Source: Nitrosarchaeum sp.
Lineage (GTDB): Archaea; Thermoproteota; Nitrososphaeria; Nitrososphaerales; Nitrosopumilaceae
DNA: 64,000 nucleotides
Direction: 5' to 3'
Assembly (NCBI RefSeq): GCF_025699065.1
Contig: NZ_JAILWF010000001.1
Coordinates: 149,626-213,625, forward strand
Positions 33,511 through 42,170 of the stretch are shown one piece after another. The notes under the pieces are model-generated. The model did not search any database, was not told where the DNA came from, and saw nothing but the letters and a program-made list of their open reading frames with translations. Made by a program: the position numbers and the translations under genes. Each line of letters begins with the position of its first letter. Position 1 is the stretch's first letter.

Positions 33511-33762
33511 CTAACATGGATGTGATTTTGATAAATAATTGTATTTTTCAATTGAGTTTAATAAATCTGGATTCAATTTAAGAAGTGCAATCATACTAGA
33601 AAACGCTGGACATGGATTATCAATAGAGAATAGTTCTTCACAGTTTGGGCATTGTATTACTGTATGTGAACCCCAATCACATTCAATATCATCTATCAAA
33701 TCAAAAATTACATTAACATTACAAGAACTACATTTCAAGAGAAGATTATCAATTTTCTTCAT
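33511..33762 (-). CDS. Zinc-ribbon-like small protein, 83 aa
   Basis: Starting at the ATG at 33762 (MKKIDNLLLKCSSC), the protein has CSSC and CPNC pairs about 37 residues apart, as in zinc ribbons, plus further cysteines near the C-terminus. An upstream in-frame ATG at 33795 adds 11 hydrophobic residues and is less likely. Function unknown. Confidence 0.6.
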   Translation of the reverse strand: MKKIDNLLLKCSSCNVNVIFDLIDDIECDWGSHTVIQCPNCEELFSIDNPCPAFSSMIALLKLNPDLLNSIEKYNYLSKSHPC

Positions 33763-33941
33763 AACATTAAACTCATAACAAATTATTAAAATCACAATAT
33801 AACTTGTAATAATTGATTCAAATAGTCAAATAATTTCCAAGTTTGAAGAAATGATCAAATTAATCAAACATAAAACTAGATATAATTAAGACAGGAGATT
33901 TTTTTAAATTATGGTTATTATTTTAAACAGAGGTCTACGAA

Positions 33942-34148
33942 ATGACTGAATGCCCCACCTGTAAATTATCCATGGAATCGCATTCTACGGCAGAATTAAT
34001 GGAGTGTTGTATGAAACAAATTGGTGATGATTTTACTGAAGAAGATCATGGAATATGTCCAAATTGCAAACATTCGATCAAAAAACACAATCATAAGGAA
34101 CTTGCAGAATGCACATTAGCATTTTTTAAATCAAATATTCAGGATTAA
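33942..34148 (+). CDS. Duplicated CPxC zinc-motif protein, 68 aa
   Basis: The protein is an internal duplication of about 32 residues. Both halves have CPxCKxS, a His at the same distance and the block AELMEC or ELAEC. Each half could bind one zinc through CPxC, His and the final Cys. Function unknown. Confidence 0.65.
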   Translation: MTECPTCKLSMESHSTAELMECCMKQIGDDFTEEDHGICPNCKHSIKKHNHKELAECTLAFFKSNIQD

Positions 34149-34255
34149 ACAAAGTATCGATTTTTAATTTTCTAAAAATTAAAAAACAATCAAAATAAAA
34201 AAAGTTACAACATTTTGAAGATAAGCATAAACAGTGGTCAATTGAATTCAAAATA

Positions 34256-34849
34256 ATGGATCAGTTAACAGAGATACTTATTGAGAAATATTCGCCCATG
34301 TTAACAAATAAGCAAGTATGGGAATTTGAGCAAATTCATGAAGATATTAAATTCGACATGTTGTATGTAGAGCCTGGAAATAAAGACACAATATCATGGA
34401 AATCAAAATTATCTCATTTAAATAGCGATATCAGAGAAACTGTAGTGAATACTTTTGATTATCTTGCAGATGGATATGAGTTATGGATAACTAGTTCTAA
34501 AAATGATCAAAAAATTGATACTTCACTAATACCGTATATCATGGCAGTGTTAGTAGATACAATGATTGATGAAGAAATTTGTTTAAAATTCAGAGAAGAA
34601 AATAACTGCTTAGTTGTTGCAGTTGATTCACAGACAGATGTTATAGATTGTAAAGAGTTCTTTGAAGAATTTTATCACCTAGCAACTGGATTCAATTATG
34701 ATGTAAACACTGGAATTCCTGATGATGAAACTGAAGCAGAAATGTACCTGACAAGATTGCAAGAAGAATTTGATCTAAAAATGAAGGAAAAGCTAGGTGA
34801 AAAATATCTTCCAGGAAATAATGATCCAGAATCGATGGCTTCCAAATGA
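34256..34849 (+). CDS. Hypothetical protein, 197 aa
   Basis: Acidic soluble protein with alternating helices and strands (ICLKFREENNCLVVAVDSQTDVI in one stretch, split by polar residues). No motif or membrane segment recognised. It starts about 107 nt after the duplicated zinc-motif gene. Confidence 0.6.
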   Translation: MDQLTEILIEKYSPMLTNKQVWEFEQIHEDIKFDMLYVEPGNKDTISWKSKLSHLNSDIRETVVNTFDYLADGYELWITSSKNDQKIDTSLIPYIMAVLVDTMIDEEICLKFREENNCLVVAVDSQTDVIDCKEFFEEFYHLATGFNYDVNTGIPDDETEAEMYLTRLQEEFDLKMKEKLGEKYLPGNNDPESMASK

Positions 34850-34906
34850 TCAAGTCAAACAACCATAGTTCATTAAACTTTAAGTGAGTAAAAATCAAAA
34901 TGGAAT

Positions 34907-34999
34907 ATGGAACACACTAAAGAATGTGAATATAGAAATGCACATGATATGATTCATGCCAATTGTTTTTGTAAATGCCATAAGATAACAATAATGTAA
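34907..34999 (+). CDS. Cys/His-rich microprotein, 30 aa
   Basis: A 30-codon frame contains C7 and then a dense CFCKCH cluster with nearby His residues. It may bind zinc or copper. The small size makes the call tentative; a similar Cys-rich protein lies on the other strand at 35190-35315. Confidence 0.4.
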   Translation: MEHTKECEYRNAHDMIHANCFCKCHKITIM

Positions 35000-35130
35000 T
35001 CAAAAAAATGGATTCCATTTACTCTAAATGTAATACATTCAGAACATAAATGAAAAAATTCTTTAGTGGTAAAAAATGACAATATTGTTGATTGGATAGA
35101 TTGGGAAATGAACAATGCCCATAACCTTTC

Positions 35131-35170
35131 TCAGACTAGAGCAGTGAAGCTCGTCACTCAGGTCTGATAA
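35131..35170. other. Candidate small RNA hairpin followed by ACA
   Basis: TCAGAC (35131-35136) pairs with GTCTGA (35162-35167). Inside, AGTGA (35143-35147) pairs with TCACT (35154-35158). ACA follows the outer stem after three nucleotides. The layout is suggestive of, but shorter than, an H/ACA guide RNA. Confidence 0.3.
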
Positions 35171-35189
35171 ACAAGGTCTTTGATACCAA

Positions 35190-35315
35190 TCATTTACAGT
35201 GACAGCCACATTGACAACTATCAGAGATACAACGATTTTGTTTACAATCTAGACAACGTTTACTTCGACCAGTTTTCATTCTTAATTCTTCAATTCTTCT
35301 TGCCTTATCACTCAT
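35190..35315 (-). CDS. Cysteine-rich microprotein, 41 aa
   Basis: Start ATG at 35315. A basic helix (about 1-20, ARRIEELRMKTGRSKR) precedes seven cysteines: C21, C24, C29, C34, C36, C38 and C40, ending CQCGCHCK. This could be a metallothionein-like or zinc-binding module with a nucleic-acid-binding helix. No family recognised. Confidence 0.6.
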   Translation of the reverse strand: MSDKARRIEELRMKTGRSKRCLDCKQNRCISDSCQCGCHCK

Positions 35316-35398
35316 GAAAAGTAACATATCATGTATTCAAAAAGTCTTTAGATTTGTAGTTACAAGTCCTAAAATAGCAGCAAATTATAAAAAAAGTA

Positions 35399-35764
35399 TT
35401 GCCAGAGAATAAAAGACCATTTAAGAGATTTGGGGATAGAACGTCTAGGCCAAAAACCCAAACAGATGAGGATAAAATTAGAGAGTTTGTTTTACGAAAC
35501 TCAAAAAATGGATATTATACCAAAGTTTCAACACTCTCTTACAAATTTGAAATACCCATTGAAAAAGCATGGGAAATAGTGGGAGGACTTTTGATAGACG
35601 GGTCATTAGAGTCAATACATGATGAATTTACCGGAGAAATGAAACTCTGTGAGGCCGGAAAAACATATCTGATAATGAATTTAGAACAACAAAGGAAAAA
35701 ACAGAAATCCCAAGAATTCAAAAGAATTAAAACTCAAAAATCAAAAAAGAACAGAGATATTTAG
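35399..35764 (+). CDS. Hypothetical basic protein with helix-turn-helix-like core, 121 aa
   Basis: TTG start. Basic N-terminus (PFKRFGDRTSRPK) and basic tail (KKQKSQEFKRIKTQKSKK) flank a winged-helix-like core (about 26-90): VSTLSYKFEIPIEKAWEIVGGLLIDGSLESI. A small DNA- or RNA-binding protein is likely. Confidence 0.55.
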   Translation: MPENKRPFKRFGDRTSRPKTQTDEDKIREFVLRNSKNGYYTKVSTLSYKFEIPIEKAWEIVGGLLIDGSLESIHDEFTGEMKLCEAGKTYLIMNLEQQRKKQKSQEFKRIKTQKSKKNRDI

Positions 35765-35863
35765 ATAGATCAGGCGTGAATTTTAAAAAATTATTCAAGG
35801 TAACTTTTAATTTTTATACAATTTAATGCAGATCATGGAAATTGAGGATAACCTTCCAGCCCA

Positions 35864-36271
35864 GTGCCACCCAATCATCAAACCAAAAAAGAAGATAGAG
35901 ACAGACTCGTTAAAGTCATGATAAAACTAAACAAACTAGATAAAATAGAGATTGATAAAATTTTGTATTCAATTGAAGGAAAATTAGATGAAAAATTGAT
36001 TAGATTAACATCAGATTTAATTTTTAAAACAAACTGGACAAACATTAATGCAACTAATCTGTATAAAAACAACATTAAAGAAATTCCAGACAAATCACTA
36101 GATGCGTTCACATTAGGAAGCCATCTAGGACAAATATATCAAATATCATTAGAATTATCTAAAAAACTAGAATTAACACTATCACATAATCAAAAAAATA
36201 TTTTAAGAGAATTTATTTTTTTCCTAGTTTTACTACGTTACAAAAATCAAAAAACACAGAATATGTCATAA
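35864..36271 (+). CDS. Hypothetical protein, up to 135 aa
   Basis: The frame begins at a GTG; an internal ATG (VMIKLNKLDKIEIDKIL) may be the true start at about 35918. Helical, Lys-rich, with a hydrophobic C-terminal segment (FIFFLVLL). No motif recognised. Start uncertain. Confidence 0.5.
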   Translation: MPPNHQTKKEDRDRLVKVMIKLNKLDKIEIDKILYSIEGKLDEKLIRLTSDLIFKTNWTNINATNLYKNNIKEIPDKSLDAFTLGSHLGQIYQISLELSKKLELTLSHNQKNILREFIFFLVLLRYKNQKTQNMS

Positions 36272-36306
36272 CAAACCTTAATTTTCTATAGATATACAAA
36301 AAAACA

Positions 36307-36456
36307 ATGATACAATGCAAGATCTGCGGAACACCGTTAGGAAAAGAACCTTCAACACAACAATTAGACGAACATTGGAAAAAACAACATGAATGGCATT
36401 GGAAAATCAATCAAGATAAAACTCCAGAAGAAGCACTTTTAAAGAAAAAACAATAG
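36307..36456 (+). CDS. Zinc-finger-like microprotein, 49 aa
   Basis: ATG at 36307. C4 and C7 (CKIC) followed by H23 and H28 could bind one zinc, as in C2H2-like fingers with unusual spacing. Helical Lys-rich tail. Same general design as the 43-residue finger protein at 30576. Confidence 0.6.
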   Translation: MIQCKICGTPLGKEPSTQQLDEHWKKQHEWHWKINQDKTPEEALLKKKQ

Positions 36457-36493
36457 TGCAAGCGTCTTTATCATAGATAAAATAGGATAAATC

Positions 36494-36832
36494 ATGGAAT
36501 TTATGATTACAATTTTCCATTTTCATAAAGGTAATGATATTGATAATATAATTTTTGGTAAAAAACAAAATGAAAATAAAGTTAATGAAGACATTAGAAT
36601 TTTTCCATCAGGAGGATTAACAAAAAAAGGTGGAATACAAGAAAAGTATCTGAAAATAAATCTTAAAAACAATAATGATTTTAATTTAGAATTATTATCA
36701 GATTTTTTATCACATAGATTATCATCAATTGATGATGCAGATAGTCTAAAGATTGGCGATACAAAAGTTGAATTAAAAAAAAATGAGATTAAAAAAGTAT
36801 TAAAAGATTATTTGGATGAAATTTTGAGTTGA
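36494..36832 (+). CDS. Hypothetical protein, 112 aa
   Basis: Soluble protein with strand-rich first half (FMITIFHFHKGNDIDNIIFG) and helical second half. Its stop lies inside the base of the hairpin described at 36830-36887. No family recognised. Confidence 0.55.
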   Translation: MEFMITIFHFHKGNDIDNIIFGKKQNENKVNEDIRIFPSGGLTKKGGIQEKYLKINLKNNNDFNLELLSDFLSHRLSSIDDADSLKIGDTKVELKKNEIKKVLKDYLDEILS

Positions 36833-36887
36833 CGTCTTGGAGTAGCAGTCGTTTATAGCATGCCTAGACCACTAAACGAAGGCGTCA
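36830..36887. other. Candidate structured RNA, nested hairpins
   Basis: TGACGTC (36830-36836) pairs with GGCGTCA (36881-36887) with one G-U. TCGTTTA (36849-36855) pairs with TAAACGA (36873-36879). The outer strand begins at the stop codon of the upstream gene, so it could act as an mRNA 3' end structure. The rest of 36888-37086 shows nothing recognised. Confidence 0.35.
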
Positions 36888-37101
36888 GCATTATACAATG
36901 CAGGGGATATAAAACTAGGCACCATATGATTTCGAACATTTGTTTAGTTAAGACTGAAAATTAAAACTAATGTTTAATAATCAAATTAAAAAACATCATT
37001 AGAAAAATAGGCTCCAATTTTTGTAAAAAAACTATTTTTGAGCTTATTTATGTGAAAAAATTTACTTAGGGATAGTAATACAAATTTTGAATTATTTAGT
37101 G

Positions 37102-37332
37102 ATGACAACAGTCGAGGCATATGATATGAAAATACGAAAAAAAGTGACCATGAAAAATCCAAAACCATATCTTATGAAAAATGGGTCATGGGCATTAAAA
37201 GGAACTAGTTCTGCCACTGGGATTACATTATTCAAAATTGTGGGTAAAAAACCTTCAGTGTCTCATTCAAAACTAGATTATCTGAAAAATATGTTTACTA
37301 GCAGAAAATGTGAATGTGATAAATTCTGCTAA
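37102..37332 (+). CDS. DUF5679-like protein that lost its zinc cysteines
   Basis: From the ATG at 37102 (a TTG at 37087 is in frame) the protein has 76 residues. The backbone matches the small DUF5679 zinc-ribbon pattern: EAYxxKxRKKVxMKNPKP, KNGxxALKGT and LFKIVG. The expected CxxC positions read D-M-K-I and S-S-A-T, so all four ligands are gone. A CxCxxxC cluster has appeared at the extreme C-terminus instead. Assignment from memory of the family consensus. Confidence 0.6.
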   Translation: MTTVEAYDMKIRKKVTMKNPKPYLMKNGSWALKGTSSATGITLFKIVGKKPSVSHSKLDYLKNMFTSRKCECDKFC

Positions 37333-37456
37333 TATTTTTTATATCTACAAATTTGTAGTTTAGATGTTTAAGTAAACTAGATTCAGTATTTTTAAAATAA
37401 TTGTTTAAGGTCTATAGATTCAAAAAACATCAAACATACAATTCGAAAGTGTTAAT

Positions 37457-37969
37457 TTGAGAATTGATCACAAAAGAATAATGTCTTTAGATATAGAGTG
37501 GCATGGAAATTTTTATGGCATATCATGGGCATATGAAAAAGACCGCTTAGTTGTATCAATGGTTTTTGAAGATAAAAAAGAGGCCGTGGAAGTCTCTAAA
37601 GAGATTGAGGATTGGAGTGATAAATTTACTAGATTAACAATCATAGAAAAAGAGAATGGAGAATACTCAATTTGTTGTTATCAAGATCCACAAATTTCAA
37701 AGAGTAAAAAAAATATCGGGCTATACCGTACAGGAATGCCACAAAGTGGAGGATATGAACAAGTAAAGCCAATGATTGAAGAAAAATCACCTCTATTACA
37801 AATTGCACACGCTGCAGATGTTAGAGATATGAACACATATGAACAAATATCAAGACTTGTACCTATGAGAAAATATAGAATTATTTCAGAAAAAGACTTG
37901 AAAAGACAAGAATTTTTCTATGAAAAAATGGCAGACAAATACAATCAAAAGGAATCAAATCAGATTTAA
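37457..37969 (+). CDS. Hypothetical protein, 170 aa
   Basis: Alpha/beta soluble protein; TTG or nearby ATG start. It begins with strands (LDIEWHGNFYGISWAYEKD) and ends in a charged helix. One CC pair (SICCYQD). No family recognised. It is preceded by a 125-nt gap without features. Confidence 0.55.
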   Translation: MRIDHKRIMSLDIEWHGNFYGISWAYEKDRLVVSMVFEDKKEAVEVSKEIEDWSDKFTRLTIIEKENGEYSICCYQDPQISKSKKNIGLYRTGMPQSGGYEQVKPMIEEKSPLLQIAHAADVRDMNTYEQISRLVPMRKYRIISEKDLKRQEFFYEKMADKYNQKESNQI

Positions 37970-38046
37970 AAACAATCAATTAAAAAATTCACATTCAACA
38001 TCACATCTAATTAAAATTTGTATTATAGAATGACTAATCCATTATA

Positions 38047-38089
38047 ATCTAAAGAAGTCACGTGAAGTCCTCACGATAATACTTTGTAG
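38047..38089. other. Candidate small hairpin RNA
   Basis: CGTGA and TCACG form a 5-bp stem with a 5-nt loop at 38060-38074. The flanks CTAAAG and CTTTGTAG can extend it with an internal loop and one bulge. Short and uncertain. Confidence 0.25.
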
Positions 38090-38158
38090 CCATTGCAGAT
38101 GCTTCAAATTTTAATAGCATAACTAGGAATAAATTAAAACAAATTTAGGAAATATCAA

Positions 38159-38365
38159 TTGAAAATCACTGAACTTAGGCATCCAAGTATTTTATCATTA
38201 ATTGCAGGATTAACCTTAACATTATTCGGTGGCACAGTATTCTTGAATCCTCAAGACAATACTACAAACATGATTTTTTTGAGCATGTTTGGAATCGGAT
38301 TATTTATTCTAGGTTTAAGTTGTTCAATATTATATCAAATAAGAAAAGCAAAAATCAAACCATAA
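38159..38365 (+). CDS. Two-helix membrane protein, 68 aa
   Basis: TTG start. Two hydrophobic helices (about 10-29 and 38-59), a basic tail (RKAKIKP) and the linker FLNPQDNTTN between them. Small integral membrane protein of unknown function. Confidence 0.55.
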   Translation: MKITELRHPSILSLIAGLTLTLFGGTVFLNPQDNTTNMIFLSMFGIGLFILGLSCSILYQIRKAKIKP

Positions 38366-38414
38366 ACAATTTTCAAAAACATAGTATTTTAAGACCGAAA
38401 AAAGTAGTTTATTG

Positions 38415-38765
38415 ATGACAGAACATAAGCTACAAGGATCAGGAGGATATGTCATAGCTGAATTGACTGAAGAACAAGCCAAAAAAGCAGATTTAGGTGT
38501 TGGAAAATTATTTTTAGCACCAATAGGCAAACTTGAAGAACAAAAAATGTCAAAACATTATTGTAAAAACTGCGAAAAAGAATTTGATAATCCACCAAAG
38601 ATACATCTAGAAGAAAATACCAATGAGCAAGTTTCAGATAATTTGATTCTAGTAGAAAGAGGTCAATATACATGTCAACAATGCAGTAGTATTATTGGAG
38701 AGTACAGAGTATTTCAGAAGAAAGATGAATCAAGTGATGCTGGCAATGCCAGGTCTAGTCATTAA
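38415..38765 (+). CDS. Zinc-ribbon protein, 116 aa
   Basis: Starts at the ATG at 38415. After about 45 residues (GSGGYVIAELTEEQAKKADLG) it has CKNC and CQQC pairs 39 residues apart, forming a zinc ribbon. Polar C-terminal tail. Function unknown. Confidence 0.6.
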   Translation: MTEHKLQGSGGYVIAELTEEQAKKADLGVGKLFLAPIGKLEEQKMSKHYCKNCEKEFDNPPKIHLEENTNEQVSDNLILVERGQYTCQQCSSIIGEYRVFQKKDESSDAGNARSSH

Positions 38766-38820
38766 TGTGCATCATCCAAAAACAATATCCTTAAGTTTAG
38801 AATTAAATAGAAAATTAATA

Positions 38821-38964
38821 ATGGCTAGTACATTATTTAAGATAAAATGTGAAAAAGGTCACAAAGGAAATGCCTTGTTATGGGGTGAAGAAACGATTCA
38901 AAAGTACATCGAAAGTAAAAAATGCAACAGTTGTGGTTCACCTATACATCAAATATCCAAATAA
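38821..38964 (+). CDS. Small zinc-ribbon protein, 47 aa
   Basis: Starts at the ATG at 38821; a longer frame from 38695 overlaps the upstream gene and adds unrelated sequence. Ligands are C10 with H14 (CEKGH) and a CNSC pair near the C-terminus. Likely binds one zinc. Confidence 0.6.
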   Translation: MASTLFKIKCEKGHKGNALLWGEETIQKYIESKKCNSCGSPIHQISK

Positions 38965-39026
38965 AATTCAGGATAATTAGAAAAATTTTAAGAATTACTT
39001 AATAAGATATTTTTCACATACAATTC

Positions 39027-39674
39027 ATGGATTCAAAAGAAAATCCTGAAAAAATATACCCAATAGGATATGAACCAACCATAAAAAGTCAAAATGATGG
39101 TAATGTTCGAAATCAATTACTCTTTGAAATTCTAAAAACATCACCAACTGAATTTATCAATACCGATTTGTTCACGGTGATGTCAAAAAGACGCTCAACT
39201 AGAAAGTTTAGTGATAAGATTGTAGAAACGGTAAAAATTGATAAGATAATAGCTGCTGCAGACACAGCACCTACCGCAGGAAACTTTCAAGGATTTGAAA
39301 TATTTTATGTTAAAAGTCCAGTAAAAAAACAACAATTAGTTGAAGCCTGCAATAATCAACCATACGTAAATGCACCTCTAGTTCTAGTTTTTTGTAAAAA
39401 CCCTTCACGAGTTAAATTTGATTTTCCTGAAGAGATTCTCAAAAAATTTGCAATACAAGATGCGACGTTAGCTGCTGCGTATTCACAGCTTGCAGCTCAA
39501 GCATTAGGATTGAGTTCAATATGGATCGGAATGTTTGATGAACAAAAAGTGATGAAAGTCATCAATACAAAATTGATTCCATCATCAGTATTATGTATCG
39601 GATATCCTAAACAAGACAAATTCCCAAAACCACGAAGAAATCTCAAAGAATTAGTACACGTGGTATGGGAATAA
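39027..39674 (+). CDS. Nitroreductase-family flavoprotein
   Basis: This 215-residue protein has the FMN-binding start SKRRSTRKFSDK and the segment ADTAPTAGNFQGFEIFYV typical of nitroreductases. A C-terminal block LGLSSIWIGMFDE and IGYPKQDKFPKPRR completes the domain. The N-terminal 45 residues precede the domain and are not recognised. The family uses NAD(P)H to reduce nitro compounds, quinones or flavins; the substrate is unknown. Confidence 0.88.
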   Translation: MDSKENPEKIYPIGYEPTIKSQNDGNVRNQLLFEILKTSPTEFINTDLFTVMSKRRSTRKFSDKIVETVKIDKIIAAADTAPTAGNFQGFEIFYVKSPVKKQQLVEACNNQPYVNAPLVLVFCKNPSRVKFDFPEEILKKFAIQDATLAAAYSQLAAQALGLSSIWIGMFDEQKVMKVINTKLIPSSVLCIGYPKQDKFPKPRRNLKELVHVVWE

Positions 39675-39719
39675 AAATAAAATAACATCAATTATAAAAA
39701 AACTAAAAAATATTTTTTA

Positions 39720-39917
39720 TTATCGCATTTTATCCCTACAAACACCACATAGATAATTTTGCTTAAAATTTGCAATCTCAATTTTAAATTCATCTGTATC
39801 AAAATAATTTTCTCCAGTCTTCATTCCTCCAGGTACTTTTTTATTACATTTTGAGCATTTTAGATCAAGTTCAAATTTGATTTTCTTTTCACCCTTTCCA
39901 ACTTTTCCAATAATCAT
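39720..39917 (-). CDS. Zinc-ribbon protein, 65 aa
   Basis: CSKC and CGVC pairs 36 residues apart; a Lys/Gly-rich N-terminus. Small zinc-ribbon protein of unknown function, convergent with the nitroreductase gene. Confidence 0.65.
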   Translation of the reverse strand: MIIGKVGKGEKKIKFELDLKCSKCNKKVPGGMKTGENYFDTDEFKIEIANFKQNYLCGVCRDKMR

Positions 39918-39994
39918 ACATAATTCACATTACTTGAATTTTTTATATAATATACAAATCTTAAGTTTTAAGTAAGTAAATTCTAGAAAAAACG

Positions 39995-40675
39995 ATGGAG
40001 TTTTCTCAAATTGAAGAGCCACAGATTGAAAAACCCATAGTTATTGCTGCAATGCAAGATATGGGAAATGTTGGAAGCATTGTAGTTAATTTTATCAACA
40101 ATAGTTTAAAAACAAAAAAATTCAGAATTGCAAAAACGCCATATCCAACATATGTGGTAGATGAAGGAGGTCACATAAATTTACCAAATGAAAGTTGGGA
40201 ATATAGATATGCAGATGGATTAATTATTTTTGGAGGAGGAACGGGTCAACCACAAGATACACCTGAACTATATGCTTTGTGCCAAGATGTGATCGATATT
40301 TCAAAAAAATATTCTGCCAAATTTATTTACACGCTTGGAGGATTTCACACGAATAGAGTATTAGATAAAAACCCAAAAACATTTGTAACTTCAACATCGA
40401 TTGAGATAACTAAACAAATGCAAGGATTAGGTGTTTTAACGACACCACAAAAGTCAATAATTACAGGATTCAATGGATTGATCTTAGGATTTGCTAAACA
40501 AAATGGCATTCAAGGAATGGGAATGTATGGAGAATTAAATCAGCCTGAAATTCCACAATACAGAGCAGCAATTAGCATAATCAAAACATTAGAAAAGCTA
40601 ACTTATAGAAAATTAGGGGATACAACAAGACTAGAATTACTTGCTCAAGAAATTGAAAAAAGTTTTGAAAATTAA
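39995..40675 (+). CDS. PAC2-family protein (proteasome assembly chaperone-like)
   Basis: This 226-residue protein fits the archaeal PAC2 family: opening IVIAAMQDMGNVGSIVVNF, the GGxGQPQDTPELYALC block and the FIYTLGGFHTNR segment, followed by TGFNGLILGFAKQNG. PAC2 proteins resemble eukaryotic proteasome assembly chaperones and are usually near full length at 230-260 residues. No proteasome gene is adjacent, so the role is by family only. Confidence 0.82.
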   Translation: MEFSQIEEPQIEKPIVIAAMQDMGNVGSIVVNFINNSLKTKKFRIAKTPYPTYVVDEGGHINLPNESWEYRYADGLIIFGGGTGQPQDTPELYALCQDVIDISKKYSAKFIYTLGGFHTNRVLDKNPKTFVTSTSIEITKQMQGLGVLTTPQKSIITGFNGLILGFAKQNGIQGMGMYGELNQPEIPQYRAAISIIKTLEKLTYRKLGDTTRLELLAQEIEKSFEN

Positions 40676-40754
40676 GTAAACCTCAAACTAACATTAAACC
40701 GCTTAATTTTATTATCACATCATAACAAAAAAGATATTGCAATATACGCACGTT

Positions 40755-41399
40755 ATGACATCGATACTTCAAGCATGTCAAACAGAAATAGAAGGAGTAA
40801 GATATTACAAAACACCACAAGGATTACTATACCCATCGATCACAACCGTACTATCAAAAACATCAGATACATCAGGTCTTGATCAATGGAGAGAAAAGGT
40901 AGGAAAAGATTTGGCAGATCAGATAATGAAAGATGCTCAAATTCATGGCACTATGACTCACAAACTGTGTGAGGATTATCTAAAAAATAAAGAGTCGGTT
41001 GGAGATTTTCTTGATATTCCAAAAAATCATTTTGAAAGATTAAAACCATATTTGCATAAAATGAACAATATTCGTGGAATTGAACTTCCGTTGTATAGCG
41101 ATGAGCTCAAAATTGCAGGTACGTGTGATTGTATTGCAGAGTATAATGGAAATCTATCAATTATTGATTTTAAAACTAGTAGAAGTAAACTAGTTGAACA
41201 TTATGATAAAGTTCAAAAATATTTCATGCAAGCAACTGCATATTCTTTGATGTGGAAAGAAAGGACCGGAATAGAAATAGACCAAATTGTAATCATTGGA
41301 TCTGAGGAGACAGGAGATATTGCAGAATTTATTAAAATCCCATTTGATTTTAAGGACAAACTAATTGACATTATAGAAAAATTTCACAATTCAGCATAA
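40755..41399 (+). CDS. PD-(D/E)XK nuclease-family protein (RecB/MGME1-like)
   Basis: The protein has 214 residues from the ATG at 40755; a TTG six codons upstream is possible. Nuclease-like motifs appear in order: HGTMTHKLCEDYL, ELPLYSDELKIAGTCDCIAEYNG (Asp), IDFKTS (D-x-K) and QATAYSLMW (Q-x-x-x-Y). This matches RecB-type exonucleases such as MGME1 and some phage proteins. A DNA-processing role is likely, target unknown. Confidence 0.75.
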   Translation: MTSILQACQTEIEGVRYYKTPQGLLYPSITTVLSKTSDTSGLDQWREKVGKDLADQIMKDAQIHGTMTHKLCEDYLKNKESVGDFLDIPKNHFERLKPYLHKMNNIRGIELPLYSDELKIAGTCDCIAEYNGNLSIIDFKTSRSKLVEHYDKVQKYFMQATAYSLMWKERTGIEIDQIVIIGSEETGDIAEFIKIPFDFKDKLIDIIEKFHNSA

Positions 41400-41457
41400 A
41401 TCAGGAAAAACATTCTAAACTAGGCTTAAAATAAACCCAGTAAAGACAAGATAGAAA

Positions 41458-41808
41458 ATGACAGATTTCATTTATGAACCATACAAAACCATCTTTGTTA
41501 GAGATTTAATAAAATTGAGTCTAGATGACCTTCTTAGCATGATGGCATCGCTTGAATCAGGTAGCGCATATTGGGTCGATGGAGTACTCTTTGCATGTTT
41601 TGCAATGACGGAATCAGAAGAATTAGCAAAAAAAGAGATTCAAGGACAAACATACCTTGACAAAGTCATATTTGCAAAATATGACAACTATACCAAGACA
41701 GCAAAACTATCAACCAATATGGAGATTAATGTATTAAATGTACAAAAGAGTCGTCTTTACAGAGATTTAATTTCATGGTTAAAAAAACAACCAATTTGGA
41801 ACGAATAA
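41458..41808 (+). CDS. Hypothetical protein, 116 aa
   Basis: Soluble protein with helical start and a segment SAYWVDGVLFACFAMTES. No motif recognised. It follows the nuclease-like gene on the same strand by 58 nt. Confidence 0.55.
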   Translation: MTDFIYEPYKTIFVRDLIKLSLDDLLSMMASLESGSAYWVDGVLFACFAMTESEELAKKEIQGQTYLDKVIFAKYDNYTKTAKLSTNMEINVLNVQKSRLYRDLISWLKKQPIWNE

Positions 41809-41869
41809 AACATTATCACGGATATGAAGACATCAAATAAATATTTCAAGATATTTTGAGTGACATAAA

Positions 41870-42085
41870 ATGAATAACGACGAATCAAAAATTTTTATAA
41901 CAAAATTCCCAAAAGAAGGGTTTAGTTTAATAGATCAGATCCAAGGAAGAGTGCAGTTTGCAATTTTAGATCAAATCAAACTTATGAAAACATCAGGCAT
42001 GGAAAATAATGAAATTAAAAAAATAATTTTAGATAATGTTCAAAAAACTATAGAAAATTATCAATTTGGAAAAAAATTAGATTAA
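41870..42085 (+). CDS. Hypothetical protein, 71 aa
   Basis: Short helical charged protein (IQGRVQFAILDQIKLMKTSG, then NEIKKIILDNVQKTIENY). No motif. Its 3' end precedes the RNA-like structure at 42171. Confidence 0.5.
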   Translation: MNNDESKIFITKFPKEGFSLIDQIQGRVQFAILDQIKLMKTSGMENNEIKKIILDNVQKTIENYQFGKKLD

Positions 42086-42170
42086 GTTTTAATTTCATAC
42101 AAAATCTAGTTAAAAAATAAACAAATGTAAAGAATTTTCATAATAGTATTTTTAATTCATTATGACACTA

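Noticed and set aside
35064-35168. GTG-initiated 30-codon frame
   Set aside because: It overlaps the hairpin at 35131, has no ribosome-binding site and no recognisable motif.
35131-35170. H/ACA guide RNA identity
   Set aside because: The ACA spacing fits, but the pocket and upper stem are too small and no K-turn was recognised, so only a generic hairpin is reported.
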